In this document: positions 1-8,656 of the stretch, in pieces
How the letters are laid out: each line of letters opens with the position of its first letter
How positions within the stretch are numbered: the stretch's first letter is position 1
Source of the DNA: an uncultured Rhodospirillales bacterium
GTDB taxonomy: Bacteria; Pseudomonadota; Alphaproteobacteria; Acetobacterales; Acetobacteraceae
Length of the DNA: 36,394 nt
Assembly: GCA_903845065.1 (NCBI GenBank)
Contig: CAIMWH010000030.1
Coordinates: forward strand, 1 to 36,394
Direction of reading: 5' to 3'
Position numbers and translations under genes: made by a program
The notes under the pieces: model-generated
What the model was told of the DNA's origin: nothing
The model's input: only the letters and a program-made list of their open reading frames with translations
Database searches by the model: none

Positions 1-1273
1 CGCCGGCGAAGGTGTCGAAGTCTTTGTCGGTGAGGGGGAGCGAGAGCGCGATCAGGCAGCGTTTGGGCATCATGAAGATGCCGTGGGCGAGCAGGTCGAA
101 GAACAGCAGTTCGCGCAGTTTGGCATTGGCTTTGGCCCCATCGGCGGGGGATTTGATATCGCCGCGCATGGTGTGCGGCGCGATCATGGAACCGATGCCG
201 GTGAACTGGAGGGCCACGTCGGCCTTGGCGCAGATGGCGTTGAGGCGGTTGCGCAGCGCGTCGCCCCGGGCGTTGAGATCGATGGCGGCTTCCGGCGTAT
301 AGGCCTTGGTGAGTCCGGCGATGCCGCAGGCCATGGTGAACACGTTGTTGTTCTGGGTGCCGGAGTGCGGCAGCGCGTCCCCCCGGCGCGGATCGAAGCG
401 ATCGAGCCATTCGGCCTTGCCGCCGAAGGCGCCCGCCGAGAACCCGCCGCCGATATATTTCCCGAGCGAGGTGAGGTCCGGGATGATGTTGTATTTCTGC
501 TGCAACCCGCCGGGCGAGAGCCGCGAGGTCATCACCTCATCGAAAATCAGCGCGATGCCGTGGGCGGTACATTTGTCGCGCAACATCTGGAGGAATTCGA
601 CCGAGGCCGGAATGCACCCGCCGCCACCGATCATCGGCTCGATGATCACGCAGGCCAGGCGATCGGCATTGGCGTCAATCGCGGCGGCAGTGGCATCGAG
701 GTCGTTATAGGGCGCAACAACGGTTTCGAACGGCACGTTGATCGGGTTCACCGCGGCGGCAAAGGTCAGGAACCCGCCGTGATAGCACCCGCTGAACCCC
801 AGCACCGCCGGCCGCCCGGTCACCACGCGCGCAAGCTGCACGTTGAACATATTGGCTTCGGTGCCGGAATTTACGAACCGCACCCGCTCGATGGAGGGGA
901 ACCGGTTGACGATCACATCCGCCAGCCGGCCTTCCAGCGACGAATGCCCGCCATAGTTCCAGCCCAGCGCCAGGCGATCATCGATGGCGGCGCGGATCAC
1001 CGGGTGGGAGTGGCCATAAACGCCGGCCGTCGCCTCGCCGAGGAAATCGACATAGGAGTGCCCGTCCTCGTCCCACAGCCGGGCGCCCTCGCCGCGGCGG
1101 AACATCAGGGGGAACGGGTCAAAATGAATGCCGGAGCGGGTGTTGCCGCCGGGCAGATGCGCCAGCGCCTTGGTGTGCAGGGCGGAGCTATTGGGGTTGC
1201 CCTTGGCATAAAGCGCCTTCGCTTCGTCGAGGGCCTGGGCGACGTCGGCATTGGGTGCGACCGCGATGTTCAT
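1..1273 (-). CDS. Class III PLP aminotransferase, glutamate-1-semialdehyde aminomutase-like (partial)
   Basis: The frame is open from an ATG at 1271-1273 to the window edge, about 424 codons, so the C-terminus is missing. The translation shows the fold-type I class III pattern: SGTEAN phosphate-binding region, CYHGG, IIEP, the cofactor Asp in FDEVMTS (about D245) and the Schiff-base Lys in LGKYIGGG (about K272). The start LPGGNTR and the GKYIGGG block resemble the HemL subgroup. Alphaproteobacteria normally make 5-aminolevulinate with ALA synthase, so a catabolic amino-donor role is more likely than haem synthesis (inference). It diverges from the dehydratase gene across a 134-base gap. Family assignment is firm; the substrate is unknown. 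Confidence 0.85.
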   Translation of the reverse strand, partial: MNIAVAPNADVAQALDEAKALYAKGNPNSSALHTKALAHLPGGNTRSGIHFDPFPLMFRRGEGARLWDEDGHSYVDFLGEATAGVYGHSHPVIRAAIDDRLALGWNYGGHSSLEGRLADVIVNRFPSIERVRFVNSGTEANMFNVQLARVVTGRPAVLGFSGCYHGGFLTFAAAVNPINVPFETVVAPYNDLDATAAAIDANADRLACVIIEPMIGGGGCIPASVEFLQMLRDKCTAHGIALIFDEVMTSRLSPGGLQQKYNIIPDLTSLGKYIGGGFSAGAFGGKAEWLDRFDPRRGDALPHSGTQNNNVFTMACGIAGLTKAYTPEAAIDLNARGDALRNRLNAICAKADVALQFTGIGSMIAPHTMRGDIKSPADGAKANAKLRELLFFDLLAHGIFMMPKRCLIALSLPLTDKDFDTFAG

Positions 1274-1407
1274 CGAACGATCCTTCTTCTGGTGCTGAAA
1301 CGCCGAGACTAGGAGGGGATGGCATTTCTGGCCAGGGGGAGGGGTGTATCCGCGCCCGCGCCTGGCCTAGCGTTGCGCGGGAAACGGTTCGAGGGGGGCG
1401 TGAGGCA

Positions 1408-2580
1408 ATGCGGATCACCGAGGTTGAACCCATTCTGCTGCGCGGGGAGACCACCTACCAGGCCACCTCCGGCGCCGAGGAGGCCACCGACAACGGCGAT
1501 TGGCAGTTGCTGGTACGGGTGGCCACCGACGCCGGCATCACCGGCTGGGCCGATGTGGAAACCCTCGCCCCCGCCGCGGTGGCCATCATTTCCGGGCAGG
1601 GCATGTCGGTGCTCGGCTTCCACACCCTGGGCGAACTGCTGATCGGCGAAAACCCGCTCGATGTCGCGCGGCTGTGGGACAAGCTCTATATCGGCAGCGC
1701 CTATTACGGCCGGCGCGGCATCGGCATGCAGTGCATTTCCGCCATCGACAACTGCCTGTGGTCCATCCGCTCGCAGGCCGCCGGCGTATCGCTGGCCCGC
1801 ATGCTGGGCGGCCGCCGGCGCGACCGCGTCACCGCCTACGCCTCCACCCTGTTCCGCGAAACCCCTGACGCGATGGCGGCGGCGGCGCACGGCTACGTGG
1901 AGCGCGGCTTCCAGGCGGTGAAATTCGGCTGGGGCGTCTTCGGCGAAGACCCCGGCCGAGACCGCGAACTGGTCGCCGCCGCGCGCGAGGCCCTGGGCCC
2001 CGCCCGCCATCTACTGGTCGATCCCGGCTGGTATCCCGCCGGCTGGAAGGGCGAATGGCGCCCCCGCTCCCGCCGCGAAAGCATCGCCATGTGCCGCATG
2101 CTCGGCGAATACAACGTCGGCTGGGTGGAGGATTTCATCCACCCCGAACGCTTCGACGAATACGCCGCCGTGCGCGCCGAAAGCCCCGTCCCGGTCGCCG
2201 CCGGCGAGCAGGTCGCCACCACCTGGGAGTTCGAACGCTTCATCCGCCAGGGCTGCGTTGACGTGATCCAGCCTGACCTCTCGCGCTGCGGCGGCGTGAG
2301 CGTGGCCATCCAGGTCGCCCGCATGGCCGAGGAGGCGGGGATCGACCTGGTGCCGCATTCCTGGCTGACCCACCTGTTGACCGGCTACAGCCTGCAATTG
2401 ATCGCCACCCTGCCGCGCGCCCGCTTCGTCGAATTCAACGTCAGCCAGTCACCGCTGACCCGCGGCATCGCCGGCGCCGTCTTCGAAATGTCCGCCGATG
2501 GCACCGTGCCCATCCCGGACACGCCAGGCATCGGTGTCGAGGTGGATGTCGATTTCGTCCGCGCCCATCGCGCGAACTAG
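1408..2580 (+). CDS. Mandelate racemase/muconate lactonizing enzyme family dehydratase or racemase
   Basis: Enolase-superfamily enzyme of 390 aa, which abstracts a proton alpha to a carboxylate with Mg2+ help. The capping domain covers about residues 1-130 and the barrel follows. Metal ligands are visible as D205 (LLVDPG), E241 (WVED) and E267 (AGEQ). The general-base dyad of the mandelate racemase subgroup is H317 (VPHSW) with D290 (IQPD), and K172 sits in AVKFGWG. This pattern fits acid-sugar dehydratases or racemases. The frame stays open upstream, but the ATG at 1408 begins the conserved N-terminus (MRITEVEPI) and follows a purine-rich stretch. It ends 20 bases before the deacylase gene, which suggests an operon. 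Substrate not assignable. Confidence 0.88.
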   Translation: MRITEVEPILLRGETTYQATSGAEEATDNGDWQLLVRVATDAGITGWADVETLAPAAVAIISGQGMSVLGFHTLGELLIGENPLDVARLWDKLYIGSAYYGRRGIGMQCISAIDNCLWSIRSQAAGVSLARMLGGRRRDRVTAYASTLFRETPDAMAAAAHGYVERGFQAVKFGWGVFGEDPGRDRELVAAAREALGPARHLLVDPGWYPAGWKGEWRPRSRRESIAMCRMLGEYNVGWVEDFIHPERFDEYAAVRAESPVPVAAGEQVATTWEFERFIRQGCVDVIQPDLSRCGGVSVAIQVARMAEEAGIDLVPHSWLTHLLTGYSLQLIATLPRARFVEFNVSQSPLTRGIAGAVFEMSADGTVPIPDTPGIGVEVDVDFVRAHRAN

Positions 2581-2600
2581 CCAAGAGGAGGCACCAGACC

Positions 2601-3638
2601 ATGGAACGCAGCATCGTCCGCCCGGCCGGGCTGGACCTCGAAACCCCGGGCCGGCGGGACTATTACGTCGCGCTCGAGCACGACTCCATCTGGGGCGACC
2701 ACCTCATCCCGCTCACCGTCTTCGTGGGTGCGCACGCCAAACCGGGGCAGGGGCTGGTGGCGTTCGGCTCCAACCACGGCAACGAATACGAAGGCCCCAT
2801 GGCCATCCGCCATTTGATGGATGACATCACCCTCGCCGATGTCGCCGGGCGGATCATCCTCGTCCCCGTCCTCAACGTCGCCGCCTTCCGCGCCGGCACG
2901 CGCGATTCCACCTTCGATGATCGCGTCAACCTCAACCGCGCCTTCGTCGATGACGCCGGCAAGCGCCCCGGCCTCGCCGGCATCACCCACCGCATTGCCG
3001 CCTTCGTGCGCGAGGCGATCTGGTCCCACGTCCACGTGGTGATTGACCTCCACGCCGGCGGCCAGGTCGCCCGCTTCACCCAATGCACCAGCTTCCACCC
3101 CCTGGAGGACCCCGAACAGCACCGCCGCATCGAACAAACCGCCCGCTGGTTCGGCACCCCCCTGGTCATCACCTACCAGAACGAAACCCCCGGCCTGCTG
3201 CCCAGCGAGGCCGAGCGCCTCGGCAAGATCACCATCGGCACCGAGTTGGGTTGGGGCGGCGCGGTCCAGGCCACCGGCGTCCGATACGCCCGCCACGGCG
3301 TCACCGCCGCCGCCATCCACAACGGCCAGCTTCGCGGCACCATCGAGAAAATCGGCCACCACGCCGCCGGCACCCAGCGCATGGCCGCCATGGTGGACCG
3401 CGCATGCTTCACCCCCGCCCCCTTCGCCGGCCACTACGAACCCCTGCGCGAGTGCGGCGAAATGGTGCAAGCCGGTGACACCATCGGCCTGCTGCATGAT
3501 TTCGACCGCATCGACCTGCCCGCCTGGCCCGTCCGCGCCGGCGTCGACGGCATCGTCATCGCCCAGGCCTGGGCCGCGCCCATCCTGCAAGGCCAGCACA
3601 TCCTGGTCGTCGGCCGCATGCGGGACTTCCAGAGCTAG
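2601..3638 (+). CDS. Succinylglutamate desuccinylase/aspartoacylase family deacylase
   Basis: Protein of 345 aa in the M14-like AstE/AspA family, zinc enzymes that remove acyl groups from N-acylated amino acids or related amines. The zinc-binding HxxE is in SNHGNEYEG (H59, E62) and the third ligand is H151 in DLHAGG. The catalytic Glu is probably E215 in GTELGWGG. NLNRAF matches the conserved NLNR substrate loop. The C-terminal 60 residues form the beta-rich domain typical of the family (VDGIVIAQAW). The start at 2601 follows an excellent ribosome site, AAGAGGAGG at 2583-2591. It lies between the dehydratase and alcohol dehydrogenase genes. DoeB-like ectoine-derivative deacylases are close in architecture, but no other ectoine gene is present. 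Confidence 0.87.
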   Translation: MERSIVRPAGLDLETPGRRDYYVALEHDSIWGDHLIPLTVFVGAHAKPGQGLVAFGSNHGNEYEGPMAIRHLMDDITLADVAGRIILVPVLNVAAFRAGTRDSTFDDRVNLNRAFVDDAGKRPGLAGITHRIAAFVREAIWSHVHVVIDLHAGGQVARFTQCTSFHPLEDPEQHRRIEQTARWFGTPLVITYQNETPGLLPSEAERLGKITIGTELGWGGAVQATGVRYARHGVTAAAIHNGQLRGTIEKIGHHAAGTQRMAAMVDRACFTPAPFAGHYEPLRECGEMVQAGDTIGLLHDFDRIDLPAWPVRAGVDGIVIAQAWAAPILQGQHILVVGRMRDFQS

Positions 3639-3681
3639 CCCGCAACGGGCATCCTGCCCGCGAAGTCCTGGGAGACCGTCC

Positions 3682-4812
3682 ATGCGCATGAAAGCCGCCA
3701 TCCTCCGCGCGCAGGGGCGTCCGCGCCCCTACGCCGAATCCCTGCCGCTGTCGGTGGAAGACGTCGAATTGCAGCCCCCCGGCCCCGGCGAAGTCCTCAT
3801 CGAAATCGTCGCCGCCGGCCTCTGCCACTCCGATCTCTCGGCCATCGAAGGCATCCGCACCCGCCCGCTCCCCGTCATCATCGGCCACGAAGGCGCCGGC
3901 ATCGTGCGCGAAGTGGGCGAAGGCATCACCGATCTGCGCGCCGGTGATCATGTCATCACCGTCTTCGCCGCCAGCTGCGGCCACTGCCGCTGGTGCGTGA
4001 AAGGCCGCCCCAACCTCTGCCCCGCCGGCAACGCCGCCCGCTCCGCCGGCACCCTGCGCTCCGGCGCCCGCCGCCTGTTCCAGGACGGCCAACCCATCAA
4101 CCACGGCAGCGGCCTCTCCCTCTTCGCCCAGTTCGCCGTGGTGGAACGGCGCTCGGCGGTGAAAATCGACAAGGACATCCCCCTCGATGACGCCGCCATC
4201 TTCGGCTGCGCGGTGATGACCGGGGCAGGGGCCGTCATCAACACCGCAAACCTCAAGGCCGGCGACAACATCGCCATCGTCGGCCTCGGCGGCGTCGGCA
4301 TGAACGCCCTCTTCGCCGCCGTCGCCGCCGGTGCCGAACGCATCGTCGCCGTGGACGCCAGCGCCGAAAAACTCGCCATGGCCCGCCAATGGGGCGCCAC
4401 CGACACCTTCCTCGCCACCGACCCGGACTGCGCCGCCCAAGTCAAAGCCGCCACCGGCGGCGGCCTCGATACCGTGGTGGAGGCCGCCGGCGTCATGAAA
4501 GCGGTCGAACTCGCCTACGCCATCACCGGCCACGGCGGCTGCCTGGTCTGCGCCGGCCTGCCCGACAGCAAAGGCCTGTTCTCCTACCCCCACGCGGACC
4601 TCGTCAGCAGCGAACGCGAAATCCGCGGCAGCTACATGGGAAGCTGCATCGCCGAACGCGACATCCCCCGCCTGCTCGCCCTCTACCGCCGCGGCAAACT
4701 CCCGGTCGACCGCCTGAAAAGCGGCTTCGTGCCGCTGGAAGATATCAACGCGGGGTTCGACCGGCTCGCGGAGGGCACGGTGCTGCGGCAGATCTTGAAG
4801 CCGAACGGGTAG
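3682..4812 (+). CDS. Zn-dependent alcohol dehydrogenase (MDR family, class III-like)
   Basis: NAD(P)-dependent medium-chain dehydrogenase of 376 aa. Catalytic zinc ligands: C48 (GLCHSD), H69/E70 (GHEGAG) and a Cys in IFGCAVMTG. The structural zinc site has the four-cysteine spacing C99, C102, C105, C113 (SCGHCRWC...NLC). The Rossmann motif GLGGVG is followed by an acidic residue (VAVDAS), which favours NAD+. The frame is open far upstream through the preceding gene, but ATG 3682 (or 3688) begins the family N-terminus. It is third in the plus-strand unit 1408-4812 and could oxidise the alcohol product of the upstream enzymes. The stop codon is 7 bases before the inverted-repeat element. Specific substrate unknown. 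Confidence 0.9.
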   Translation: MRMKAAILRAQGRPRPYAESLPLSVEDVELQPPGPGEVLIEIVAAGLCHSDLSAIEGIRTRPLPVIIGHEGAGIVREVGEGITDLRAGDHVITVFAASCGHCRWCVKGRPNLCPAGNAARSAGTLRSGARRLFQDGQPINHGSGLSLFAQFAVVERRSAVKIDKDIPLDDAAIFGCAVMTGAGAVINTANLKAGDNIAIVGLGGVGMNALFAAVAAGAERIVAVDASAEKLAMARQWGATDTFLATDPDCAAQVKAATGGGLDTVVEAAGVMKAVELAYAITGHGGCLVCAGLPDSKGLFSYPHADLVSSEREIRGSYMGSCIAERDIPRLLALYRRGKLPVDRLKSGFVPLEDINAGFDRLAEGTVLRQILKPNG

Positions 4813-4819
4813 GGGCGAA

Positions 4820-5052
4820 GCAAGGCTCCGCCGGGCAAGGGGCCTCCGCCCCTTGCAACCCATCACTACTCGCGGTTGTGGCAACAGCCTTCAGCAGCGG
4901 GGACGGGCGAAGCCTATCAAATCCCCATCCGCGCGATCGTGCCGAAATGCGCTCCCGATCGCCCGCGGCGCCAGCAAATCAAGGCCATCGCCCCAGCCGC
5001 GAGCAGTAGCGGGATGCAAGGGGCGGAGGCCCCTTGCCCGGCGGAGCCTTGC
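4820..5052. repeat. Inverted-repeat element, copy 1, with perfect 38-bp terminal inverted repeats
   Basis: Bases 4820-4857 are the exact reverse complement of 5015-5052 (38 of 38). The outer 15 bases are GCAAGGCTCCGCCGG. Complementarity continues imperfectly about 34 bases further in on each side (CTCGCGG...GCC against GGC...CCGCGAG), so a transcript could fold into one very long hairpin. Each arm also contains its own small palindrome, GCAAGGGG...CCCCTTGC. The element starts 7 bases after the alcohol dehydrogenase stop and ends on the base before the rsmI stop codon, filling the gap between convergent genes. It has no coding potential. A related copy lies at 15344-15592. It looks like a non-autonomous palindromic element (MITE- or REP-like) that may act as a two-way terminator. 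Confidence 0.88.
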
Positions 5053-5952
5053 CTACCCTTCCGCCCCGATCTCCAACGCCTTCGCATAAACCTGCTTGCG
5101 CGGCAGCCCCGTCTCCGCCGTCACGATCGCCACCGCCTGTTTCAGGCTATGCCCGGTCATCGCCGTGCGCAGCCGGATCGCGAGGTCATCGGTATCGGCC
5201 GCCTCATCCTCCGCCGGCGCCACCACCAGCGTGATCTCCCCCCGCGGCGCCTCCGCCTTGAACCGTGCCGCGAGATCGGCGGCGCTGCCCCGGATGGTTT
5301 CCTCGAACCGCTTGGTGAGTTCCCGCCCCACCGACACCGCCCGATCCCCCAGCACCTCGGCGATATCCGCCAGCGTCTCGGCCAGCCGATGCGGCGCCTC
5401 GTACCACACCAGCGTCGCCCGCAGTCCCGCCCGCTCGGCCGCCCGCAACCCGGCGAACGCGGCCCGCCGCGCGGCCTGCTTGGGCGGCGGAAACCCCATG
5501 AACAGGAACGGATGCGGCGGCAGGCCCGACAATGTGAGCGCCAGCAGCGCCGCGTTCGGTCCCGGCAGCGCGTGCACCTTCATCCCCGCCGCAATCACCG
5601 CCCGCACCAGGCGAAACCCGGGGTCCGACACCAGCGGCGTCCCGGCATCGGATACCACGGCGATCAACTGCCCCTGCCGCAGCATATCCAGCACCTGGAC
5701 GATGCGGCCCTCCTCATTATGGTCATGCATGGGCAGCGTTCGCGCCTGGATCGCGAAATAGCTGAGCAGCCGGGCGGTGACCCTGGTATCCTCGCACAAC
5801 ACCAAGTCGGCGGCCTTCAGGGTGGCGATGGCGCGCGCTGTCATGTCGCCGAGGTTGCCGATCGGGGTAGGAATGAGCACAAGTCCATCCTGCGGCACCG
5901 CGATACGGGCCGGGTGGTCTTGCGGGAGTGGGTCGGATGTTGCGTCGGTCAT
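5053..5952 (-). CDS. rsmI: 16S rRNA (cytidine(1402)-2'-O)-methyltransferase RsmI
   Basis: Tetrapyrrole-methylase-fold SAM enzyme of 299 aa that 2'-O-methylates C1402 in the ribosomal decoding centre. Diagnostic motifs: PTPIGNLGD near the N-terminus, LCEDTR, SDAGTPLVSDPG, PGPNA, and a C-terminal helical region with TGLPRKQVY. The frame continues upstream, but the ATG at 5950-5952 gives a normal length. That start overlaps the start of the divergent lipoprotein gene by 16 bases, so the two genes must share a compact promoter region. rsmI beside an LpoA-like gene is a familiar arrangement in proteobacteria. Assignment is secure. Confidence 0.95.
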   Translation of the reverse strand: MTDATSDPLPQDHPARIAVPQDGLVLIPTPIGNLGDMTARAIATLKAADLVLCEDTRVTARLLSYFAIQARTLPMHDHNEEGRIVQVLDMLRQGQLIAVVSDAGTPLVSDPGFRLVRAVIAAGMKVHALPGPNAALLALTLSGLPPHPFLFMGFPPPKQAARRAAFAGLRAAERAGLRATLVWYEAPHRLAETLADIAEVLGDRAVSVGRELTKRFEETIRGSAADLAARFKAEAPRGEITLVVAPAEDEAADTDDLAIRLRTAMTGHSLKQAVAIVTAETGLPRKQVYAKALEIGAEG

Positions 5953-7274
5953 GGTTTGCGATTGCCTGCGGTCTTGTAGCACTGGCGGGCTGTGCTGGTA
6001 CCCCCCAGGGATACTACGTCCCCGGGCAGGCGCGCTCGGTGCTGTTGCCGCGCCCCTACCAGACGCCCGGCCCGCCGGGCTACCAGACCAGCCAGCCGCC
6101 GATGCCCATCGAGGGTCCGGCCCCCGGCCTGCCGCTCTCCACCGCCGCGCCGGCCGGCCGCGCCGTGGCGCTGCTCGCCCCCCTCACCGGCGCCAATGCC
6201 GAGCGCGGCCAGGCCCTGGCCCAGGCAGCCAAGCTGGCGCTCTCTGCCGAAGGCTCCCCCACCCTCACTGTGCTCGATACCCAATCCACCCCCGAAGGCG
6301 CGGCGGTTGCGGTGCAACAGGCGATTTCGGGCGGCGCGGGCATGATCATCGGCCCGCTCACCGCCGCCGAAACCGCCGCCACCGCCGGCCCGGCCCAGGC
6401 TGCCGGCGTGCCGGTGCTGGCCTTCACCAATGACCCCGCCCAGTCCCACCCCGGCGTCTGGACCCTCGGGCTCACCCCCACCCAGCAGGTCCGCCGCGTC
6501 GTCGCCAGCCTCGCCGCCCAGGGCAAGACCAGCTTCGCCGCCGTCCTGCCCAATGACGCCTTCGGCCAGGCGATGGCCAACGCCCTCACCGCCGTGCTCG
6601 CCGAAGCCTCCCTGCCGCCGCCCGATATCCGCTTCCACGCCGGCACCATCCAATCCGCCAACATGGTGATGAAGGAGATCTCCCAATACGCCAGCCGCCG
6701 CGGCCCGCTCGACGCCCAGATGCGCGCCGCCCGCGCCCTGCACACCGCCGAGGGCCGCAAGCGCGCCGCCGAACTCACCCGCGAGCCCATCCCCGCCCCC
6801 CCGATGGACGCCCTGTTGCTGGCCGATTTCGGCGACATGCTGCACACCCTGGTGAGCCTCCTGCCGTACTACGATCTCGATCCCCCCCGCGTCCGCGTGG
6901 TCGGCCCCGCCCAATGGGCCGCCCCCGCCGTGGTCGGCGCCAGCGAACTGCGCGGCGCCTGGTATGCCGCGCCCGACCCGGCGCTGCGGGCCGATTTCGA
7001 CCGCCGCTACCGCGCCGTATCCGGTGACGCCGCCCCCGGCCTGGCCGATTTCGCCTACGACGCCGCCAGCATCGCGCGCGCCCTGAGCGCCGCCGGCGAG
7101 GGCTACTCGCTCGCCGCCCTGTGCCGCCCCGAGGGCTTCGCCGGTGTCAACGGCGTGCTCGGCCTGCAACCGGACGGCCGGGTGCGCCGCGGCCTCGCCG
7201 TGTTCGAAATCAGCCGCGGCGGCGCCAGCATGATCGAGGCCGCGCCCAACACCCTCGGCGAACCGGGGATCTAG
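5937..7274 (+). CDS. Penicillin-binding protein activator, LpoA-like lipoprotein
   Basis: Protein of 445 aa with a lipoprotein signal: MLRR, a hydrophobic core, then the lipobox LAGC with the lipidated Cys at about residue 19. A Pro-rich linker follows (residues 20-65), then a periplasmic type-1 binding-protein-like domain. This contains ALLAPLTG, GAGMIIGPLTAAE, FTND, ALLLADFG and LADFAYDAA, as in LppC/LpoA and the Leu/Ile/Val-binding fold. LpoA proteins activate class A PBPs from the outer membrane. An in-frame GTG at 5928 is possible, but ATG 5937 puts the charged n-region directly before the core. It diverges from rsmI, as expected for this family. Confidence 0.87.
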   Translation: MLRRSWFAIACGLVALAGCAGTPQGYYVPGQARSVLLPRPYQTPGPPGYQTSQPPMPIEGPAPGLPLSTAAPAGRAVALLAPLTGANAERGQALAQAAKLALSAEGSPTLTVLDTQSTPEGAAVAVQQAISGGAGMIIGPLTAAETAATAGPAQAAGVPVLAFTNDPAQSHPGVWTLGLTPTQQVRRVVASLAAQGKTSFAAVLPNDAFGQAMANALTAVLAEASLPPPDIRFHAGTIQSANMVMKEISQYASRRGPLDAQMRAARALHTAEGRKRAAELTREPIPAPPMDALLLADFGDMLHTLVSLLPYYDLDPPRVRVVGPAQWAAPAVVGASELRGAWYAAPDPALRADFDRRYRAVSGDAAPGLADFAYDAASIARALSAAGEGYSLAALCRPEGFAGVNGVLGLQPDGRVRRGLAVFEISRGGASMIEAAPNTLGEPGI

Positions 7275-7279
7275 CCCCG

Positions 7280-8656
7280 ATGTATCTGCGCATCGCGGGC
7301 ATGACCATCGTTCTCGCCGCGGTGCCCCTGATATGCCTCGCGCTGCTCGGCGCCCTCGCCGGCCTACCCGGGGACGCCGCGTTCCCCGCCGGGCTCGCCT
7401 GCCTCCTCGCCGCCGCCGCCTTCGCCGCCCTGTGGCAGCGAGACCTGCGCCGCCTCGCCGCCGTCCTGCGCGACCCCGGCGCCCCCGGCTCGGCCGAAAC
7501 CTGGCCGGTGCTCCCCTCCCTGGTCCGCGTCGCCGCCGACATCCAGCGCCTCGCCCGCGGCCTCGCCGCCCGCGCCACCGAGGCCGAAACCGCCCGGCGC
7601 GGCAGCGAACGCATCATCGAACGCCTGCCCGACCCCCTCCTCCTCCTCGGCGCCGACCGCGCCCCCTCCCGCAGCAACGCCGCCGCCCGCGCCGCCTTCG
7701 GCTCCGAAATGGCCGCCGTGCTGCGCCACCCCGGCCTCGGCGCCGCGATCGACCGTGCCTTCACCACCGGCCGCCCCCAAACCGCCGACCTCACCTTGCC
7801 CGTCCCGGTCACCCGCGAGGTGCAGGCCAACGTCATCCCGCTCGACCCCCGCCTGCCCGACGGCACCGCCGCCCTGCTCGTCCTGTCCGACCGCACGCGG
7901 GAACGCGCGGTGGAGCGCACCCGCGTCGATTTCGTCACCAACGCCAGCCACGAACTGCGCACCCCGCTCGCCAGCCTGATCGGCTTCATCGAAACCCTGC
8001 GCGGCCCCGCCGCCGATGACCCCCCCGCGCAAAAGCGCTTCCTCGGCATCATGGCCGAGCAGGCCGCCCGCATGCACCGTTTGATCGATGACCTGCTGAG
8101 CCTCTCCCGCATCGAACTCTCCGAACACCTCCCCCCCGGCGAACGGGTGGACCTGGCCGACCTCACCCGCCGCGTCGCCGCCGGCTTCGAACCGCGCCTG
8201 GCCGAACGCAAAATCCACCTCGCGCTTGACCTGGCGGACGACCTCCCCCCCGTCGCCGGAGACGCCGACCAACTCGCCCAGGTCCTGACCAACCTCATCG
8301 ACAACGCGGTGAAATACGGCGGCGAACGCGGCGAGGTGCGCCTCTCCCTCCGCGCCCCCGCCGGCACCCGCTGGCCCGTCCGCCCCGGCGTGGTCGTCGC
8401 CGTGGAGGATCACGGCCCAGGCATCGCCCGCGCCCACCTGCCGCGCCTCACCGAACGCTTCTACCGCGTCGACAAGGCCCGCTCCCGTGGCGCCGGCGGC
8501 ACCGGCCTCGGCCTCGCCATCGTGAAACACATCGTCAACCGCCACCGCGGCCAACTCGCTATCGACAGCGAGGAAGGCCGCGGCAGCACCTTCTCCGTCT
8601 GGCTCCCCGCCGAGGCGGACGCCGCTACAGGAAGTTCCCCGCCACCAGCCCGGTGA
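7280..8656 (+). CDS. PhoR-like sensor histidine kinase
   Basis: Membrane histidine kinase of 458 aa. Two hydrophobic segments (about residues 5-28 and 34-52) are followed by a linker and a degenerate PAS-like region (RLPDPLLLLG). The H-box NASHELRTPL has the phosphorylated His at H224. Then come the N-box NLIDNAVKYGG, the G1 motif VEDHGPGIA, the F-box ERFYRVDKARS and the G2 motif GGTGLGLAIVKH. This arrangement matches PhoR phosphate-type kinases. It starts 5 bases after the lipoprotein stop, so the two are probably cotranscribed. No response regulator or pst gene is in the window. The last dozen residues, after VWLPAE, are low in complexity and overlap the antisense remnant at 8625-8786, so the natural C-terminus may have been altered. 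Confidence 0.88.
   Translation: MYLRIAGMTIVLAAVPLICLALLGALAGLPGDAAFPAGLACLLAAAAFAALWQRDLRRLAAVLRDPGAPGSAETWPVLPSLVRVAADIQRLARGLAARATEAETARRGSERIIERLPDPLLLLGADRAPSRSNAAARAAFGSEMAAVLRHPGLGAAIDRAFTTGRPQTADLTLPVPVTREVQANVIPLDPRLPDGTAALLVLSDRTRERAVERTRVDFVTNASHELRTPLASLIGFIETLRGPAADDPPAQKRFLGIMAEQAARMHRLIDDLLSLSRIELSEHLPPGERVDLADLTRRVAAGFEPRLAERKIHLALDLADDLPPVAGDADQLAQVLTNLIDNAVKYGGERGEVRLSLRAPAGTRWPVRPGVVVAVEDHGPGIARAHLPRLTERFYRVDKARSRGAGGTGLGLAIVKHIVNRHRGQLAIDSEEGRGSTFSVWLPAEADAATGSSPPPAR

Noticed and set aside
83-1312. 409-codon plus-strand frame over the first gene
   Set aside because: It is antisense to the class III aminotransferase, whose minus-strand frame shows all PLP motifs. The plus frame is rich in Gly, His and Arg and has no family features.
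1330-1367. GGCCAGG...CCTGGCC inverted repeat in the first divergent gap
   Set aside because: Only 7 bases per arm with 24 between in very GC-rich DNA; this could easily occur by chance, so it was not listed as an operator.
3043-3681. Upstream in-frame extension of the alcohol dehydrogenase (start at 3043)
   Set aside because: It runs through the deacylase gene in another frame and is a Pro/Ser/Ala-rich shadow. The dehydrogenase N-terminus begins at 3682.
4820-5052. CRISPR array or integrative element explanation for the repeats
   Set aside because: There is one inverted pair per locus rather than regularly spaced direct repeats, and no cas, integrase or transposase gene or tRNA target is present.
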